Source: Linnemannia schmuckeri
Lineage: Eukaryota; Mortierellomycota; Mortierellomycetes; Mortierellales; Mortierellaceae
NCBI GenBank assembly: GCA_029449235.1
Contig: JANATG010000018.1
Coordinates: 1,116,001-1,180,000 of the forward strand
DNA length: 64,000 nt
Direction of reading: 5' to 3'
The notes under the pieces were generated by a model. That model did no database searches. It was not told the DNA's origin and saw only the letters and a list, made by a program, of their open reading frames with translations. This document shows, piece after piece, positions 24,247 to 36,154 of the stretch. The translations under genes were made by a program, and so were the position numbers. Within the stretch, counting starts at the first letter, position 1. Each line of letters starts with the position of its first letter.

Positions 24247-24905
24247 GCAGCAGCAAAAACCACCACTACACCATTATCACCAGAACCTTCAAGATATAAC
24301 TTACGTGGACACCTATTTTCTTGCTGAGCTGGTCGGCCTTGTCTGCCTCCTTGAGTCCACCTCCATTCGTCAAAAAGATGTACGGCACATTGTTCCTATT
24401 CAGCAAATTATCCCAGCAAGTTTTTAAATTAGCGACACTCCTCGAAATAAAAGTCCTGTTGGCTGGATGAACATGAGCTGGGCTTAGTTCGTCTCACTCT
24501 CCCGTGCGTAATCAAATCCAAAGGAATCATTTCCCGCTCGCTCGCCTGCTGAACATACGATTGTAGCAGTCCAAGAGCGCGATGGGTCTGTGGGAGCACT
24601 TGCTTGCCCTAAAAAAGCGAGTACACAAACCGAGAGTCCAAGTGAACGCGTTAGTTCATTTTACTGAGCTTGGTCATTGTGGTTTGTGTGGTTGTAGCGT
24701 GTGCATGTCAGTCGGCCTTTTTTTGCAAATGGCGACGGTCACCCACCTTGATGAGGACTCCGTCAATGTCAAAGACGACGCTGTAATGAGCTTGAGGAAT
24801 GATCTGGGTGGTAGAGCTGAAGTTGTGCCTCTGATTGCAATAGCCTGTTGTCCTAGATACGCCGGTGACGGTGAGGAGGGTGCGAAGAGGGATCCTTGTT
24901 ATCAT
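22561..24905 (-). CDS. HAD-superfamily hydrolase, CECR5/HDHD5 (YKR070W) type
   Basis: HAD phosphohydrolase of the mitochondrial CECR5/HDHD5 group; substrate unknown. Eight exons, 24905-24747, 24608-24559, 24395-24305, 23982-23758, 23582-23486, 23361-23276, 23080-22864 and 22760-22561, join in frame to 374 residues. Residues 1-40 resemble a mitochondrial presequence. Motif I is VFDIDGV, with Asp46 and Asp48; motif II is FLTNGGG; the C-terminal Mg-binding motif is IGDNPYADIAGA. YGKPMTTTYQYAE matches the family's substrate-side motif. Exon 2 (50 nt) was identified by using a GTATGT donor so that LLQS joins NNVPYIFLTNGG. The last intron uses an unusual GTTCGT donor, chosen because it yields VYAIGDNP. 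Intron 3 contains an (AAC)25 array. Confidence 0.88.
24171..24245 (+). repeat. (AAC)25 trinucleotide array in an intron
   Basis: Twenty-five uninterrupted AAC units are followed by three AGC units. The array lies wholly inside the third intron (24304-23983) of the HAD hydrolase gene and reads as (GTT)n in the transcript. Such a tract is likely length-polymorphic. Confidence 0.9.
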
Positions 24906-25242
24906 TGACTGTCGTTACTGTTGCAGTTGCTGTTGGTTCCTGTCTTCTTGTTGCGTTCGAGGGTGGTATAGGTGTGGTTACTGAAAGTGAAAAAGAAGAA
25001 AAGAAATTACAAAATTGCCTCATAGGCTATTTATACATAGTCGTATACCCCTTTCGCCCAAAGGGATAAGTTCAACACGGGTAACAATGCTCCTCATTCA
25101 TATATAGTCAATATTACCGATGGGATGACGCGAGATTGAGCTTGCATATTATTTAATCCTCAAAAAAGTATTGTGCTATGTTACAAGGTTGGGTCCGCCA
25201 ATGTGGAATAAAAGAGAGTACTAGAAAAGAGGGGGAACGTAT

Positions 25243-27173
25243 TTACAGCTCATCGTGCTCAATGTCATCGGCCACGACGGGCTTCTCCTCAGAAACCTTG
25301 ACCTCAAACTTGTTGACAGCGTTCTCCTTAAGGAACTCGATGAAATCCTCCTTGGAGCGGTTGCCGTTGTAGTCAATGTACTCATCAATAGCGGCACCGG
25401 CCTTGCGGAACTTGATGGTGGGGAAGCCCTGGATACCGAAGGGGACGGTCGAGGGGAGGTCGTTGGCAGTGGCATCGAGCTTGGCAATGACAATGTTGGA
25501 TCCTGCGTAGGCCTGTCCGAGCTCCTCGTAGATGGGAGCCAAGTTCTTGCAGTGGCCGCACCAGGGGGCGTAGAACTCGATCAAAACATCCTTGTCCTTG
25601 TTGTTCTCGACAATCTCGGCGTAGGTGGTGGCGACAACGACCTTGACGGGGCCGTCGTTGGACTCGGGGGCAGCCTCGGACTTGACCGAGGGCTCGACAG
25701 TGCCGGCCAAGACATCCTCAGCCAACTTCTGCATCTTCTCGACAGTGAGCTCACCCTCCTGGTCCAAGGGGAACTTGGCGCCAGTGACGACGTTCTGGAT
25801 ACCGAAAGCGGGCCACTGCTCCTTCAAGTTGATGTTGGCGGCGTGGGCGCCGAACTTGGAGGCATCAATGTAGGCAAAGTTCATCTTGCCCTTCAAGGCC
25901 TTGGCGACGACCTCGATCTCGGCGCTGTACTGAGTGCGCTGCTCGGGAGTGGCGAAGAAGAGGTAAGCGAGGGGGAGACCCGAATCCATGTAGCGGGCAT
26001 AGTTGTTGGGTCCGATCTCATCCATGGTGGGGACGCTGTGCTCCTTGATGAACTCGACCAAGGACTCGGCATCGAAGGTGCCGTCCAAGACGTTCTTGCC
26101 CTCATCGAACTGCTTGTAGAGAACAACTCCGGATCCGGAGGGGACCTCGTCGCTGGACTCGATGACACCAAAGACATAGTCGTCGCGGTAGATCTTGGCG
26201 ATGCGCTCGAGCTCCTCGCGTCTCTCATCGCCCTTGGGGATGACACCGACGATGACAACCTTGTCGGACTTGGAGAAGGCCTCGAGGGTCTCGGCGGTGA
26301 CATCGGAGACTGGGGGGAGGTTCTGCTTCTTGAGGTAAGAGACGATGGCATCGGCCTTGCGGGCACCCTGGTAGTCGCTGGGGGTTCCATCTCTGTTCCA
26401 AGGAAAAAAAAATAAAGGGGTAAGGAAATTTGTCAGTTACTTGATACTATCGGGTCGACCCCTGAAAATTCAGCATTGGATTGATTTTCAACCAGGCAAA
26501 CCACACAAAGCTTCTCCTGCTTCTGTGAGAAAAAACAAAAAAAGCAAGGAGAACTCCTGTTGCTGTTGGCTGGCTGCTTCTTTGCTAATGCACCTTAGGT
26601 ATGCTTCCTACTATCTCCTTCTAAGGATGAAAGTTCTTACCTGAAGACCTTCAAGGTGGGGTAGCCCTGGATACCCTGCTCCTGGCAAAGATCGGTCTCG
26701 ACAGTGCAGTCGACCTTGGCAATTGGGATGTTGTGCTCCTTGAGCTGCGTGGCAGCAATCTCGTACTCGGGGGCTATTGTTTATTCATTTCAGTAGGCAT
26801 TGTTTGTTAATAAAGGTTGATTTATCTTCGTAGGCTTGCTTATAGCTTTCATTTTGTGTTCACCATCAGCCTCTTGCATTCTGATGAACAAAACGCGTAG
26901 CTGTAATGACTTTTTTTTGTCCTGCACAGTCAAGTTGTCGATATCCTAAAGCAACAAGGAGCTACAAAAGAGAAGGAAGAGAAGGAACATACCAAGGGCC
27001 TTGCAGTGTCCGCACCAGGGGGCAAAGAACTCGACGAGCATGAGCTTCTCGTCACCGACGGAGGCGGCAAAGTTCTTGGCGGTGAGGTCGATAACATCAG
27101 ACTCGGCACGGACACCAGCCATCAAAGTGGTGGCAGCGAGACCGACAAGGGCGATAGCAGAGGAGATACGCAT
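25243..27173 (-). CDS. pdi1: Protein disulfide isomerase (ER, HDEL)
   Basis: ER oxidoreductase and chaperone that forms and rearranges disulfides. Three exons, 27173-26993, 26773-26641 and 26392-25243, encode 487 residues, typical of PDI. A signal peptide of about 23 residues (MRISSAIALVGLAATTLMAG) is followed by the first thioredoxin domain with CGHC at residues 54-57, two non-catalytic middle domains, and the second catalytic domain with FYAPWCGHCKNL (Cys near 383 and 386). The C-terminus is HDEL, the ER-retrieval signal. Introns fall after the first CGHC motif (within the codon before PEYE) and in KVFR-DGTPS. The same two positions occur in the decayed copy about 1.5 kb upstream, so the two arose by local duplication. 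An antisense ORF of 386 codons is a codon-bias shadow. Confidence 0.96.
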
Positions 27174-27961
27174 GTTTGTATATGGAGTTGTGGTGTGAAG
27201 GGTAAGGAGAGGATGAAGGATGGAGGAGATGAAGAAGAACCAAAAAAAAAAGTAGGGAAGTGTGCGTATTAATATTCATACAGGCGCATGAACACGTACG
27301 CCGCAAGAAAGTGTTCTGTGGCAATGTCGATCTTACGTACGTACAGCCTATTTCTAATAATTTCGAATAGTTAGAGCTCATTTCCCTGTGGTCCATCGTT
27401 GTCGACCTCTCATTGGCCAGCTGCACGGCGAAACTAAGGGAAACCTTCAACTCTTTCAAATTCTCCCATCCTGTGCGCTGGCACTTCGTTTGTGGAACAC
27501 TGCCTTCATTGGAAGAACAAACGAGCATACCCTCCCCCCTGTGTTGTTGGTGTTGTTGTGTGGTCCAATTGCTCTCGACCCCCTCCCCACACCCTCTCTC
27601 CCTTTCACACACACTCTCCCGCCGCATCCACAGCCGCTATTTTTTCTACTCTAGATTGGTCAATATGTCTTGTCATAGATAATTCGCGACAATATAGCTG
27701 GATGGTAACGGAGAGTACTTTTTCACTTTTCGTGTTTCTATCACATTCCCTCGAGGACAATCTCTCGTTCGTATTTTCCGCTTCCTATCGCAGTTGTTCT
27801 TGATTTTACTTTCCAAGTCTTTACCTCTTGGAAAAGGACAAGTAAGTGAGCGAGAAAAGGCGGCAGTACCACCCAGAAGCAATCATTTGTCACATTCCTA
27901 TGTGTGTGTGTGATTGATCAATTTAGGAAGACAGGGTGGATTGGGTTCCTGATCAATGATC

Positions 27962-27962
<1 letters not shown>

Positions 27963-27996
<34 letters not shown>
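27963..27996 (+). repeat. Poly-A tract of 34 bases
   Basis: Thirty-four consecutive A residues lie in the spacer between the PDI gene and its decayed copy. No coding remnant is attached on either side, so a processed-transcript origin cannot be shown. Confidence 0.85.
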
Positions 27997-27998
<2 letters not shown>

Positions 27999-28646
27999 TT
28001 ATTTCTTCACTCTGATTCTACGAAGATTGAAAGCGGTGGCGCATTCACCTTCACCATTGACATTCAAAAAAGGATGGGTGGCGTCAATAGCGATCATTAG
28101 TGACAGACCGTTGGATCTTTGTCCCATGCCCATTAATTGATTTAAAAATAAGGGTGATAAATTAGCGTAAACCCTTTGTTATTCCTGTTGTTTGTTATCG
28201 GTTATCGCCGTTGTACTATTTTTTCGTTCCATGACCGGTACTGCGCCTCCAACAATCCTTGGACATTTTTTCTTCTAAACATATCCTTTTTTTTTTAAAC
28301 GTCGTGTACAACTCGGCAGAATTACAAAATACTTTGAAAATCCCCTTTGAAAAATAACTCCCCCTTCTTCAAACGCCAGTAACAGCCACCACGGTACTCA
28401 TCCCTCTAAATACATATAGAATGTGAAGAAGAATTGTTTTTCCTCCTCTTCATCTCGGAACCTTACCATGGCGTCGTTCTTGGAGGAAAGAAAATGAGAA
28501 TTTACCATACACGCCACACTCATTTTTCGCTCTTTCCTCACATCAAATATCAATCGCCGCACAGTAGGTTAGCATAGCAGCTACAAGGAATAAAACAATA
28601 TGAAGAGAGAGAAGGGGTTTTTATGTAGCGAGAGAGAAGACGATAG

Positions 28647-29329
28647 CTACAGCTGAAGAAAGGACACAATGGCGCCTGCCTTGAGGTCACCATAATATAC
28701 TTGAGGTCGACCACTCCTATTGATTGTACCAGCGAAAAAAAAAAGCATAGTCAAGTCAAATGCATGAGAAGGGCACGTGCTTTGTAAGACATCACACAGG
28801 GATTCACACACGGCTAATGTATAACAAAAAACAACTTACTTGTAGACCTTGAGGGTAGGGTACGCCTCGACACCTTGGACATCACAAAGCGCATCCTCAG
28901 CAACACAGTCGACTTTTGCCAACACCGCTCCCGACGACAACAGCTTCAACCTCGTCGCTACCATCTCGTGCTCAGGAGCTACACATATGCATTGACCGAA
29001 TAAAAAAAAAGCAATGATTCACGTTCAGTACTTGTTTTTCTCTGTTAAACCACTTCGGCAAGACAGTAAGGGAAAACAAACGTATTTTTTTTTTTACAAA
29101 TTGCGTCTTTACCAAGCTCTTGGCAGTGCTTGTATCAGGGTGCATAGAACTGGACCATAACTACACCTTCGCCACCACAAATGGCCGGGTAAAAGGTTCT
29201 TGTTGTGAGTTGGAGGACATTGGAGGAGGAAGCTGCAAGAGCCTAAAGTCTGAGCATCCATCCTGCCATCATGAGGACCGTCGCCACGAAACCGATCGTT
29301 CCATTTGGTCTGGCGCTATGCGTGTGCAT
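28647..29329 (-). pseudogene. Decayed tandem copy of protein disulfide isomerase
   Basis: Three exon remnants with intact splice signals mirror the neighbouring PDI gene: 29329-29113, 28978-28840 and 28716-28647. Exon 1 still shows a signal-peptide-like start, but an in-frame TAG interrupts it after WMLRL. The active site FFAPWCGHC has become FYAP-stop-YKHC: Trp is now TGA, the first Cys is Tyr and the Gly is Lys. Exon 2 is open (APEHEMVATRLKLL to AYPTLKVYK) and clearly homologous to APEYEIAATQLKEH to GYPTLKVFR. Exon 3 starts SGRPQVYYGDLKAGAIVSFL and stops at TAG. Nothing resembling the remaining two-thirds of PDI follows. Both intron positions and phases match the functional gene. This is a truncated, inactivated paralogue. 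Confidence 0.87.
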
Positions 29330-32305
29330 AGTGAACAAGGAGAAAAGAGAAAAAGGTAAGACAAAAAGATGAGATTGTGGAAAATAGAAGAGAGCAGAGC
29401 AACAACCTTTTTACAGGTTAGCTTGTTAAGAGGGAGAGAGAGCTTGGGCGAAAGAAAGAAAGGGCGTAGCTTGTGTCCCCCAAAAACTCTCGACAACAGT
29501 TAGCCTTTTTAAGGCATTCATGCTCATGATCTCTTCCCCCTCCTGTCAGCTAACTATTGAGCACTACCACTTTATCACCGTAAGTGTTGTCGGTAGAATC
29601 TTTCTTTTCTCTCCCTATTTATTTATTTACCCTCATGGTATGCCCGCATGGCGTGGTCTTCCTCTATATCCTTCTTCTGTTCCACAGTCCATGCATCAAC
29701 TAAAACAGACGCTTGAGTATATGGCATCAACAAAAAAATCAACAACGCTCTATACATCTCTTATACATTTTTTTACGCCACATTGCAATGTCTCAGTAAC
29801 CTCCTCCTCCCCATCCATCCTTCCCTCCTTTATCCTTCTTTTAGTTGGTTTGTTGTAATTTTCCTGTTAGCACAGTTGGTTTTTTCCAGGCAAAGAAACC
29901 TTATCAGATCAAAATAGACAAAGGAAAAACAAAACAAACGTTGCTTGAGCAAGGGTTATGCTTAAAAAGAAGAGTTGTTGCTTGCTTATTAAATCAAAAA
30001 GGAGGCCAACTTCCCACCCACACTCACGAGAACAACAATAAACATGGCAAGATCTTCCTTTGATTAGTCCATATACACGTACTCCTTCATCTCCCCAAAA
30101 AGGGAACGATTTCTACACTTGTCTCTTCTCCAAAAGCAGTGCTTTCAAGAACAATTATCGGGTTGCCCTTCCGCAAAATATCAGGCCAACAAGCAATAGA
30201 ATGCTATATCCCTTCCCCCCACTTATCCCTCTTAGTCCCCCTTCACTCCTCGCTTTCATTTGCTTTTCTCACTTCCTCTGTCTGTCATTTCATTCTGTAT
30301 ATGGTTGGAGAAGGTAAAGTGACAAAGCGAGTATCCTCATTAGGGTTTTGTGTGTAAGCTGATTTCCTAAATGGAAGCTGTGCACCTTGATACGGCCACA
30401 AATTTAATCGATTGACAAAGAAAAAAAAGCTGAAGAAATGAGTCGCTTAAGGCGTCTCAATCGAACCATTGCACAAGGCGATACGCAGGGAAAGGATCAA
30501 TGGGTATTTGATGATCCTCCATAGAGTTTTACATGAGGACGTATGATGGTAGAATGTTCAGTCATCGGCTGTTATGTCACTCGCACTTCCCATTGCGTCG
30601 AAACCTCTTGTGATGCTAATAACACTGCTACTGTTTCTGCTTTTCTGTCAATCGTTTAAAAAAAAGATAAAGGCTGCTTGGCGTTTGATTTGCTTTTCGC
30701 CTTTTGCTTGGTCACCCCTAAGGAAAGGGAGATTCTTACGCCGTGACTTTTCGATCTTCCGTCAATCTCTTTCTTCTTTCTTCTTTCTCTTTCTCTTTCT
30801 CTTTCTCTTTCTCTTTCTCTCTTCCTCTCAGCAAAGCGGCGCTTGCGAATCTTGGACCCTATTTGTCATCGTCGTTGTCATTGTTGATGGTGTGCGTGTA
30901 TGTCTCTTGGCAATCACACTTTCTACCTCTCTTTTCTCCTCCCCTCCTTCTTTGTTACTGCTCTGTGCCTGAAAATAATTCAATTCTTGTTGTATGTGCC
31001 CGCAGTACAACTATAAACTAAGAAGGACAAACACGCCCAGCCATCCAAGCAGGCTTGCTTTGCTTGCTTCGACATTCAACTCCCGATCGATTTTTTTTTT
31101 TATTTTTTCTTACTCTAACTCAGAACAGAACACCCACGGCAGAAAGGACAAAGCGCAGCCAAATTTGACAGTCGATGGCTGGGCAAAAAAAATGACATCG
31201 CTCGCTTAACCCGCTTAGAGTTCCATTTACAGCCAACCGGTAATGAATTCCTCCGGTGGACTTGAACACACACACGCACTCACACGTTAAATTTATCAGC
31301 CTTCTGTTGTTTACTCTGAAAAATGCACAGAAGGGAGGGGAAAAACTGTCTTTGAGGGTTTGTTCGATGGATCACTTCCCTACCACTCCTTCTGATATTT
31401 CCAGGGGCTACAACACAAAATAGGGTAACTACAACAACCAAGGCTGCGCTTCGGATTGTTCTTTAGAAATGCCCTTAGCTTGCTTTCTGGGGGGAAGGGG
31501 AATTTGCAATCGGGTGGGGTTTGCGACAAAAATGGTAATTTATGAACGTCGTTATGCTTCGCTGCTTCTTCTCTCCTCTCCGCGTGGTTCAATTGCGAAG
31601 GGAAAGGATGAACGCATTGAAAGAAAAGTAAACATCGAAGCATTTAAAAAACGAGAAACACCAAAACTCGATCGTGATTTTCGTTACATTTTCTGTCCAG
31701 GGTGTTGCGTTGCCCTCCCTCATCCTCCATTTCTCCGTCCCATCCATCGCATTGATCGATCAGTTGGAGGAGTTGCAGATGCATTGTGTCGTGCTGAGTT
31801 CGAGTCGAGGCAAGTTGGGTTGGGGATGCATACAATTAGCTTCCTTTTTTTGGTGTTCAGTTTACAGTTGATAAGCACCCGAGGTACCTCGATAGACGTA
31901 ATACTTTCCCCCTGTGTGGGCCTTTTCTTTACTCACTTTGTGTTATTTGACTGCTGGACTATCCCTGTGTCTCTTTCTCTGCCATGCTCACAAAGACCCT
32001 TATGTCTGCCAGTATACGCCCACCCTTTAAAGCTTTACTGACAGAGCTGATTGAAAAAATAATAAATACCGCTATGTTCACCCGCCATCTCTCTCTTTTT
32101 TTCTCCATCCCCCATCGACAACACCTTCAACTCAGCAAAGCTCACTCTCACAGTGTCACTTTTAGTAGCTACTCAGGCGACCAATTCGCTCTCACACTCT
32201 CAACTTGCCAAATATTCACACATCACCAACCATTTCTCCTGCACCCTTGCACCCCTCACCCAATCTGCACACTCTCCCTTGCAACCCCCATCTTAACCGC
32301 CCAAT
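29330..32305. other. 3 kb intergenic region, low-complexity tracts
   Basis: No gene is recognised between the PDI remnant and the MFS gene. A (TTTCTC)n-type pyrimidine array lies at about 30785-30825. The final 250 bp are rich in C/T and CAC triplets and form the probable leader of the transporter gene. Confidence 0.5.
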
Positions 32306-34573
32306 ATGTCTTCACCACAAATAGAGGTCAAGACACCACCACTAGCTGCAACAACAGCAATAGAACCATTCCAGAAGCAGAAGCAATTCGATGTCTCATC
32401 GTCCAACACATCCCTCTCCGAAAAGACACAACAAGACGAAGGAGGTCACGAACAAGACGACCAGGAACCCGAAGAAACCATCGATGTCAAGGGCGAACCA
32501 ATCCGTGACCTGAACAACCCAGAAGCCGACTCGTCGACCCCTCCTCCGATGTTCCATAAACCTCCACCTCGACAGTTTCTTCTGATCATGATTGCGTACG
32601 TGGTTTTCTTTTTCTGCCAAGGCTACTTGCTGCTTTTTGATTGTTTGTTTATTTTGTTTAGTCGTTGGTTTTTATTATTGCATGGGTTCTTTGTTTACAC
32701 CTTGGGGGTTGGATTGGCGCGGCGAGGCGCAGCGTGGGCACAGAGTGAAATGACGAATCTTGGCTCATCAATCCACATTTTTTTTTTTTTTGTGTCGACT
32801 AAAACATTTACATGCATTTGCACGCACACTATTGACATATACTCACATTTCCTTCATTTCATGCCCTTTCCAACCCTCTCAATCCTTTTTTACCTCCCCT
32901 CTCCTTCCACCTCCTTCCCTCCCTCACTATTCCAATCATACACAGCCTAGCACTATGTGTCTTTCTCGCCTCGCTCGACCAGATCATTGTCTCGACCTCG
33001 ATCCCAGCCATCACCCGCGAATATAACTCTCTGAACGACATTGCCTGGCTCGGCACCGCTTACATGATGACCTCAACAGCCTTCCAACCCCTCTACGGCA
33101 AGATCTCGGATATCTTTGGTCGCAAGACGACTGTTCTCTTTGCCAATACTGTGTTCCTGGTGGGGTCTGCTATCTCAGGCTGGGCTACTTCTATGATCAT
33201 GCTGATCGTCGGCAGGTGAGGAACTTTATTCTACGCGTCACGCGCCACGCGTTACTTCTTTTATTTACGTGTATAAGGATGATCGAGTTTTGAGGTACTA
33301 AGACCTTCGCACCCCCTTGTCTTTCGATCAACGACCTTACTTCAGAGCGGTGGCGGGAATTGGAGCGGGTGGACTGATGGCGATGGTGTTCATTATCATG
33401 TCAGACATGCTTGACATGCGCGAGCGCGGGAAATACATCGGTATGGTCAGCGGAATCTTTTCCCTTTCATCCGTCATCGGCCCTCTTCTGGGTGGCGCAT
33501 TCACAGACCATGTCACCTGGCGATGGTCATTCTGGATCAACCTCCCTATTGGCGCTATCTCCACCGCGTTCATCGCCTTCAACCTCGACCTTCCTACCCC
33601 CAAGGGCTCCTTTGCGGACAAGATCAAGCGGGTTGACTTTTATGGGTCTTTCTTGCTATTGGCGAGTGTCATGTTGTTGCTGTTGCCTTTGAGTTGGGGT
33701 GGGAACAAGTATGCCTGGGACTCGGGGATTGTGATTGGATTACTTGTCGCTGGCTTTGCAGTGGCGATCATCTTTGTTCTTGTCGAGTGGAAGATCCCCA
33801 AGGAGCCTATTCTGCCCATTCATTTGTTCAAGATCCGAAACATCAAGGCCACCTACGGATCCATCTTCTTTAGCGGCATGGCCTTCTTTGGAATCATTTT
33901 CTACCTCCCAATCTACTTCCAGGTAATTTTAGATGAGTCTGCCACCGTCGGAGGTCTCGAGACTGTCCCCTTTGTCGTCGGCATCGTCATCTCCTCTGTC
34001 GGGTCTGGCATCTGGGTCATGAAGAAAGGCACGTTTGCATTCTTCCCGGCCGTCGGTAACTTTATCTTCATGGGCGCGACCGCACTCTGCATCCTCTTTA
34101 AAGAAACCACCCCGCGTGTCGTCACCATCTTTGTCCTCATGCTCTGCGGACTCGGCATCGGCCTCACCTACCAAGCCTATACCGTTTCCGTCCAATCCGC
34201 TGTGAAACCCAAATACATGGCAACCGTCACCGCATCGATTCAATTCGTCCGCTCCCTCGGCCAAGTCTTTGGAATCGCCATTGTCGGTTCAGTATTCAAC
34301 AACAAGCTCGAAGAATCCCTCCTTTCCGCTTTCCCACTCTCCCCCGGTCGAGAGATTCTGAGGGTGATGCAAGATTACAGTTTCATCAAGACATTCTCGG
34401 CGTTAGACCAGGCGGTGATTTATGCGAGCTTTGTGCATGGAATCCATTATGCGTTCTATTGTAGTGTTGCATTTTGTGGGTTGTCGTTTTTGGCGGCTTG
34501 TTTTATTGAGCATAAGGAGTTGAAGACTAGGAAGGATATGAATAAGCCTGAGATTGCTATTGATATGGCTTAG
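32306..34573 (+). CDS. Major facilitator superfamily transporter, DHA2-like (14 TM type)
   Basis: Proton-coupled MFS transporter resembling fungal drug exporters and vacuolar basic-amino-acid transporters (Fnx1/Vba group). Three exons, 32306-32595, 32946-33215 and 33346-34573, join in frame to 595 residues. A hydrophilic N-terminus of about 85 residues precedes the first helix. Exon 2 carries the family segment LASLDQIIVSTSIPAI and motif A as GKISDIFGRKTT. Exon 3 begins AVAGIGAGGLMAMVFIIMSD, has the motif GPLLGGAFTDHVTWRWSFWI typical of DHA2 proteins, and shows helices to a short cytoplasmic tail. Count and spacing of hydrophobic segments suit 14 helices, but substrate and membrane cannot be told from sequence. 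Confidence 0.92.
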
Positions 34574-34993
34574 GTACAGCCTCCTTTCTTTTTCACTTGC
34601 TATTTCTTTTACTTTCATTTCATTTCCTATTATTATTTAATGATCATATAGATAATCCTTAATGCCAAAAAAGTAGTTCCTTTTATTTTGTGTGTGCGTG
34701 TAAAGTGGAAATTTTTTGGTCTTTCGACGATCACCTCAAAAAGAAAAGGGACTCTGGGCTCTTGTTTCTCCACGTCCAAGGAAAATGGGAAGGCAAAAGA
34801 TTCTTTTTTATTTGCAACGGTCGAAAAAAAAAAAAAAAAAAAGAAACGAATAGGGTGTATGTACAAAGAAGACACGTGCACCGAAGAGGGTATTCCCTCT
34901 TCTCCTTCAACACACGTATTGAAAGAAAAAAAAAGACAAGAGCGAGAGGAAATAGCAAAAACGCAACAAATAAGAAATCAGCGAAAGAAAGGG

Positions 34994-35021
34994 AAAAAAA
35001 AAAAAAAAAAAAAAAAAAAAA
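34994..35021 (+). repeat. Poly-A tract of 28 bases
   Basis: Twenty-eight consecutive A lie between the MFS stop codon and the small minus-strand gene. A shorter A run occurs at about 34825-34842. The intervening 150 bases are purine-rich on the + strand. Confidence 0.8.
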
Positions 35022-35121
35022 GAAACAAGGCATCCCGCGGACTGATCCAAAAACCATAACAAATCACCTCAACAAAGGCCCTTGTCTATCTTTGTCTCTC
35101 TTTCAGTTCTTATAGCTGGTT

Positions 35122-35427
35122 CTAGTGACGGTCATGATGAGAGCCAGAATTTTGGCCGCCGTGATGCTTGATCCGGATGGCTTCGACAGACTCGCGCTGG
35201 AGCTCATGCATGTTGGAGGGCAGAGGCTCCCGGTCGGCCTTCACATCCGCCTCGCTCTCCGTCGCGTTCTCGTCCTTCCACAGCGGTGCGCTCTTGATCA
35301 TGTCCTTCTTTCCACGGCCTTTTTTTGGGTAATAGTTTGTAGATTTGAAGGAAAAAATTGAAAGGAGGAGTGTATGTGAGGAAGAGGAGTAGGAGAGACA
35401 TGGAAGAGTGAAGAGAAAAGAGGCCAT
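35122..35427 (-). CDS. Small hydrophilic protein of unknown function
   Basis: The minus-strand frame runs from an ATG at 35427 to a TAA, 101 codons. The first 35 residues are low-complexity (Ser/Phe/Leu) and look like translated leader. From about residue 36 the sequence is charged and gene-like: GRGKKDMIKSAPLWKDENAT, then ESEADVKADREPLPS and LQRESVEAIRIKHHG. This reads like a conserved small fungal protein, but I cannot name the family. The true start may lie on an upstream exon spliced at the AG near 35321, or at the internal Met in KKDMIK, which would leave 61 residues. No signal peptide or membrane segment is evident in the conserved part. Confidence 0.5.
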   Translation of the reverse strand: MASFLFTLPCLSYSSSSHTLLLSIFSFKSTNYYPKKGRGKKDMIKSAPLWKDENATESEADVKADREPLPSNMHELQRESVEAIRIKHHGGQNSGSHHDRH

Positions 35428-36154
35428 CCGTCGGTCAGCCAGTCAGGTTGGGCAAGCAAAAAAAAAAAAAAAAATCATGCTCCTGCTCTATGCTTCCCGC
35501 ACGCACTGCTTTTGATGTCATCGTGCGAATCTCTGTATCCTTTTACCTTGGGTGGTACTATGCAGGGACAAGAAAAGACGAAAGGGAGGGTTCTGTCAGT
35601 TGGGGCTGCATAACAAGAAAGGATCGCTGCACAAGGACAAGGCTTTTTTCATTCTGGTTGACAAAAAAACACGGTATACCTCCAGAAGGATCGGTTGAGG
35701 TGCGAGAGAGGGGCGGTGGGGAGAACGAGGGCTCTGCCCATACGGGCAAGGACCAAGGAATGGCGTGAGACAGTCGAGAGAGTAGACATGGTTGTGCTGT
35801 TATTGTGTTGTTGTCGTTGTTGTGTTTAGTAAAAGGGTTGAAGATGGATGAAGAAGAAAGAAGAGTAGTAATAAAAGATCGGTCTATGCTGTGTGGGAAA
35901 AAGGAAATTGTCACCGAGAGAGAAAAAATTGATGCGTGGCTTGGATGAGAGGCGCGAGAAAGAAATGCAAAGGCGCCAGTTTGTTAAAGTCTCAAGTGTC
36001 ACGCTTAAAAAAGTCATCAATGACGACACGGGTATCATGTAAAGTATCCGAACTGGTTATGGTGTATTTACTATGGTAAAAGTGAATTTTGTCTATGGAA
36101 AAATATAATAATAATAATGCATTTGTGCTACCTGACCCTCTTTCACACTCAAAC

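Noticed and set aside
25255..26415. 386-codon + strand ORF opposite PDI
   Set aside because: Antisense shadow of PDI exon 3; its Leu/Gly/Asp-rich sequence has no domain and spans a real splice acceptor.
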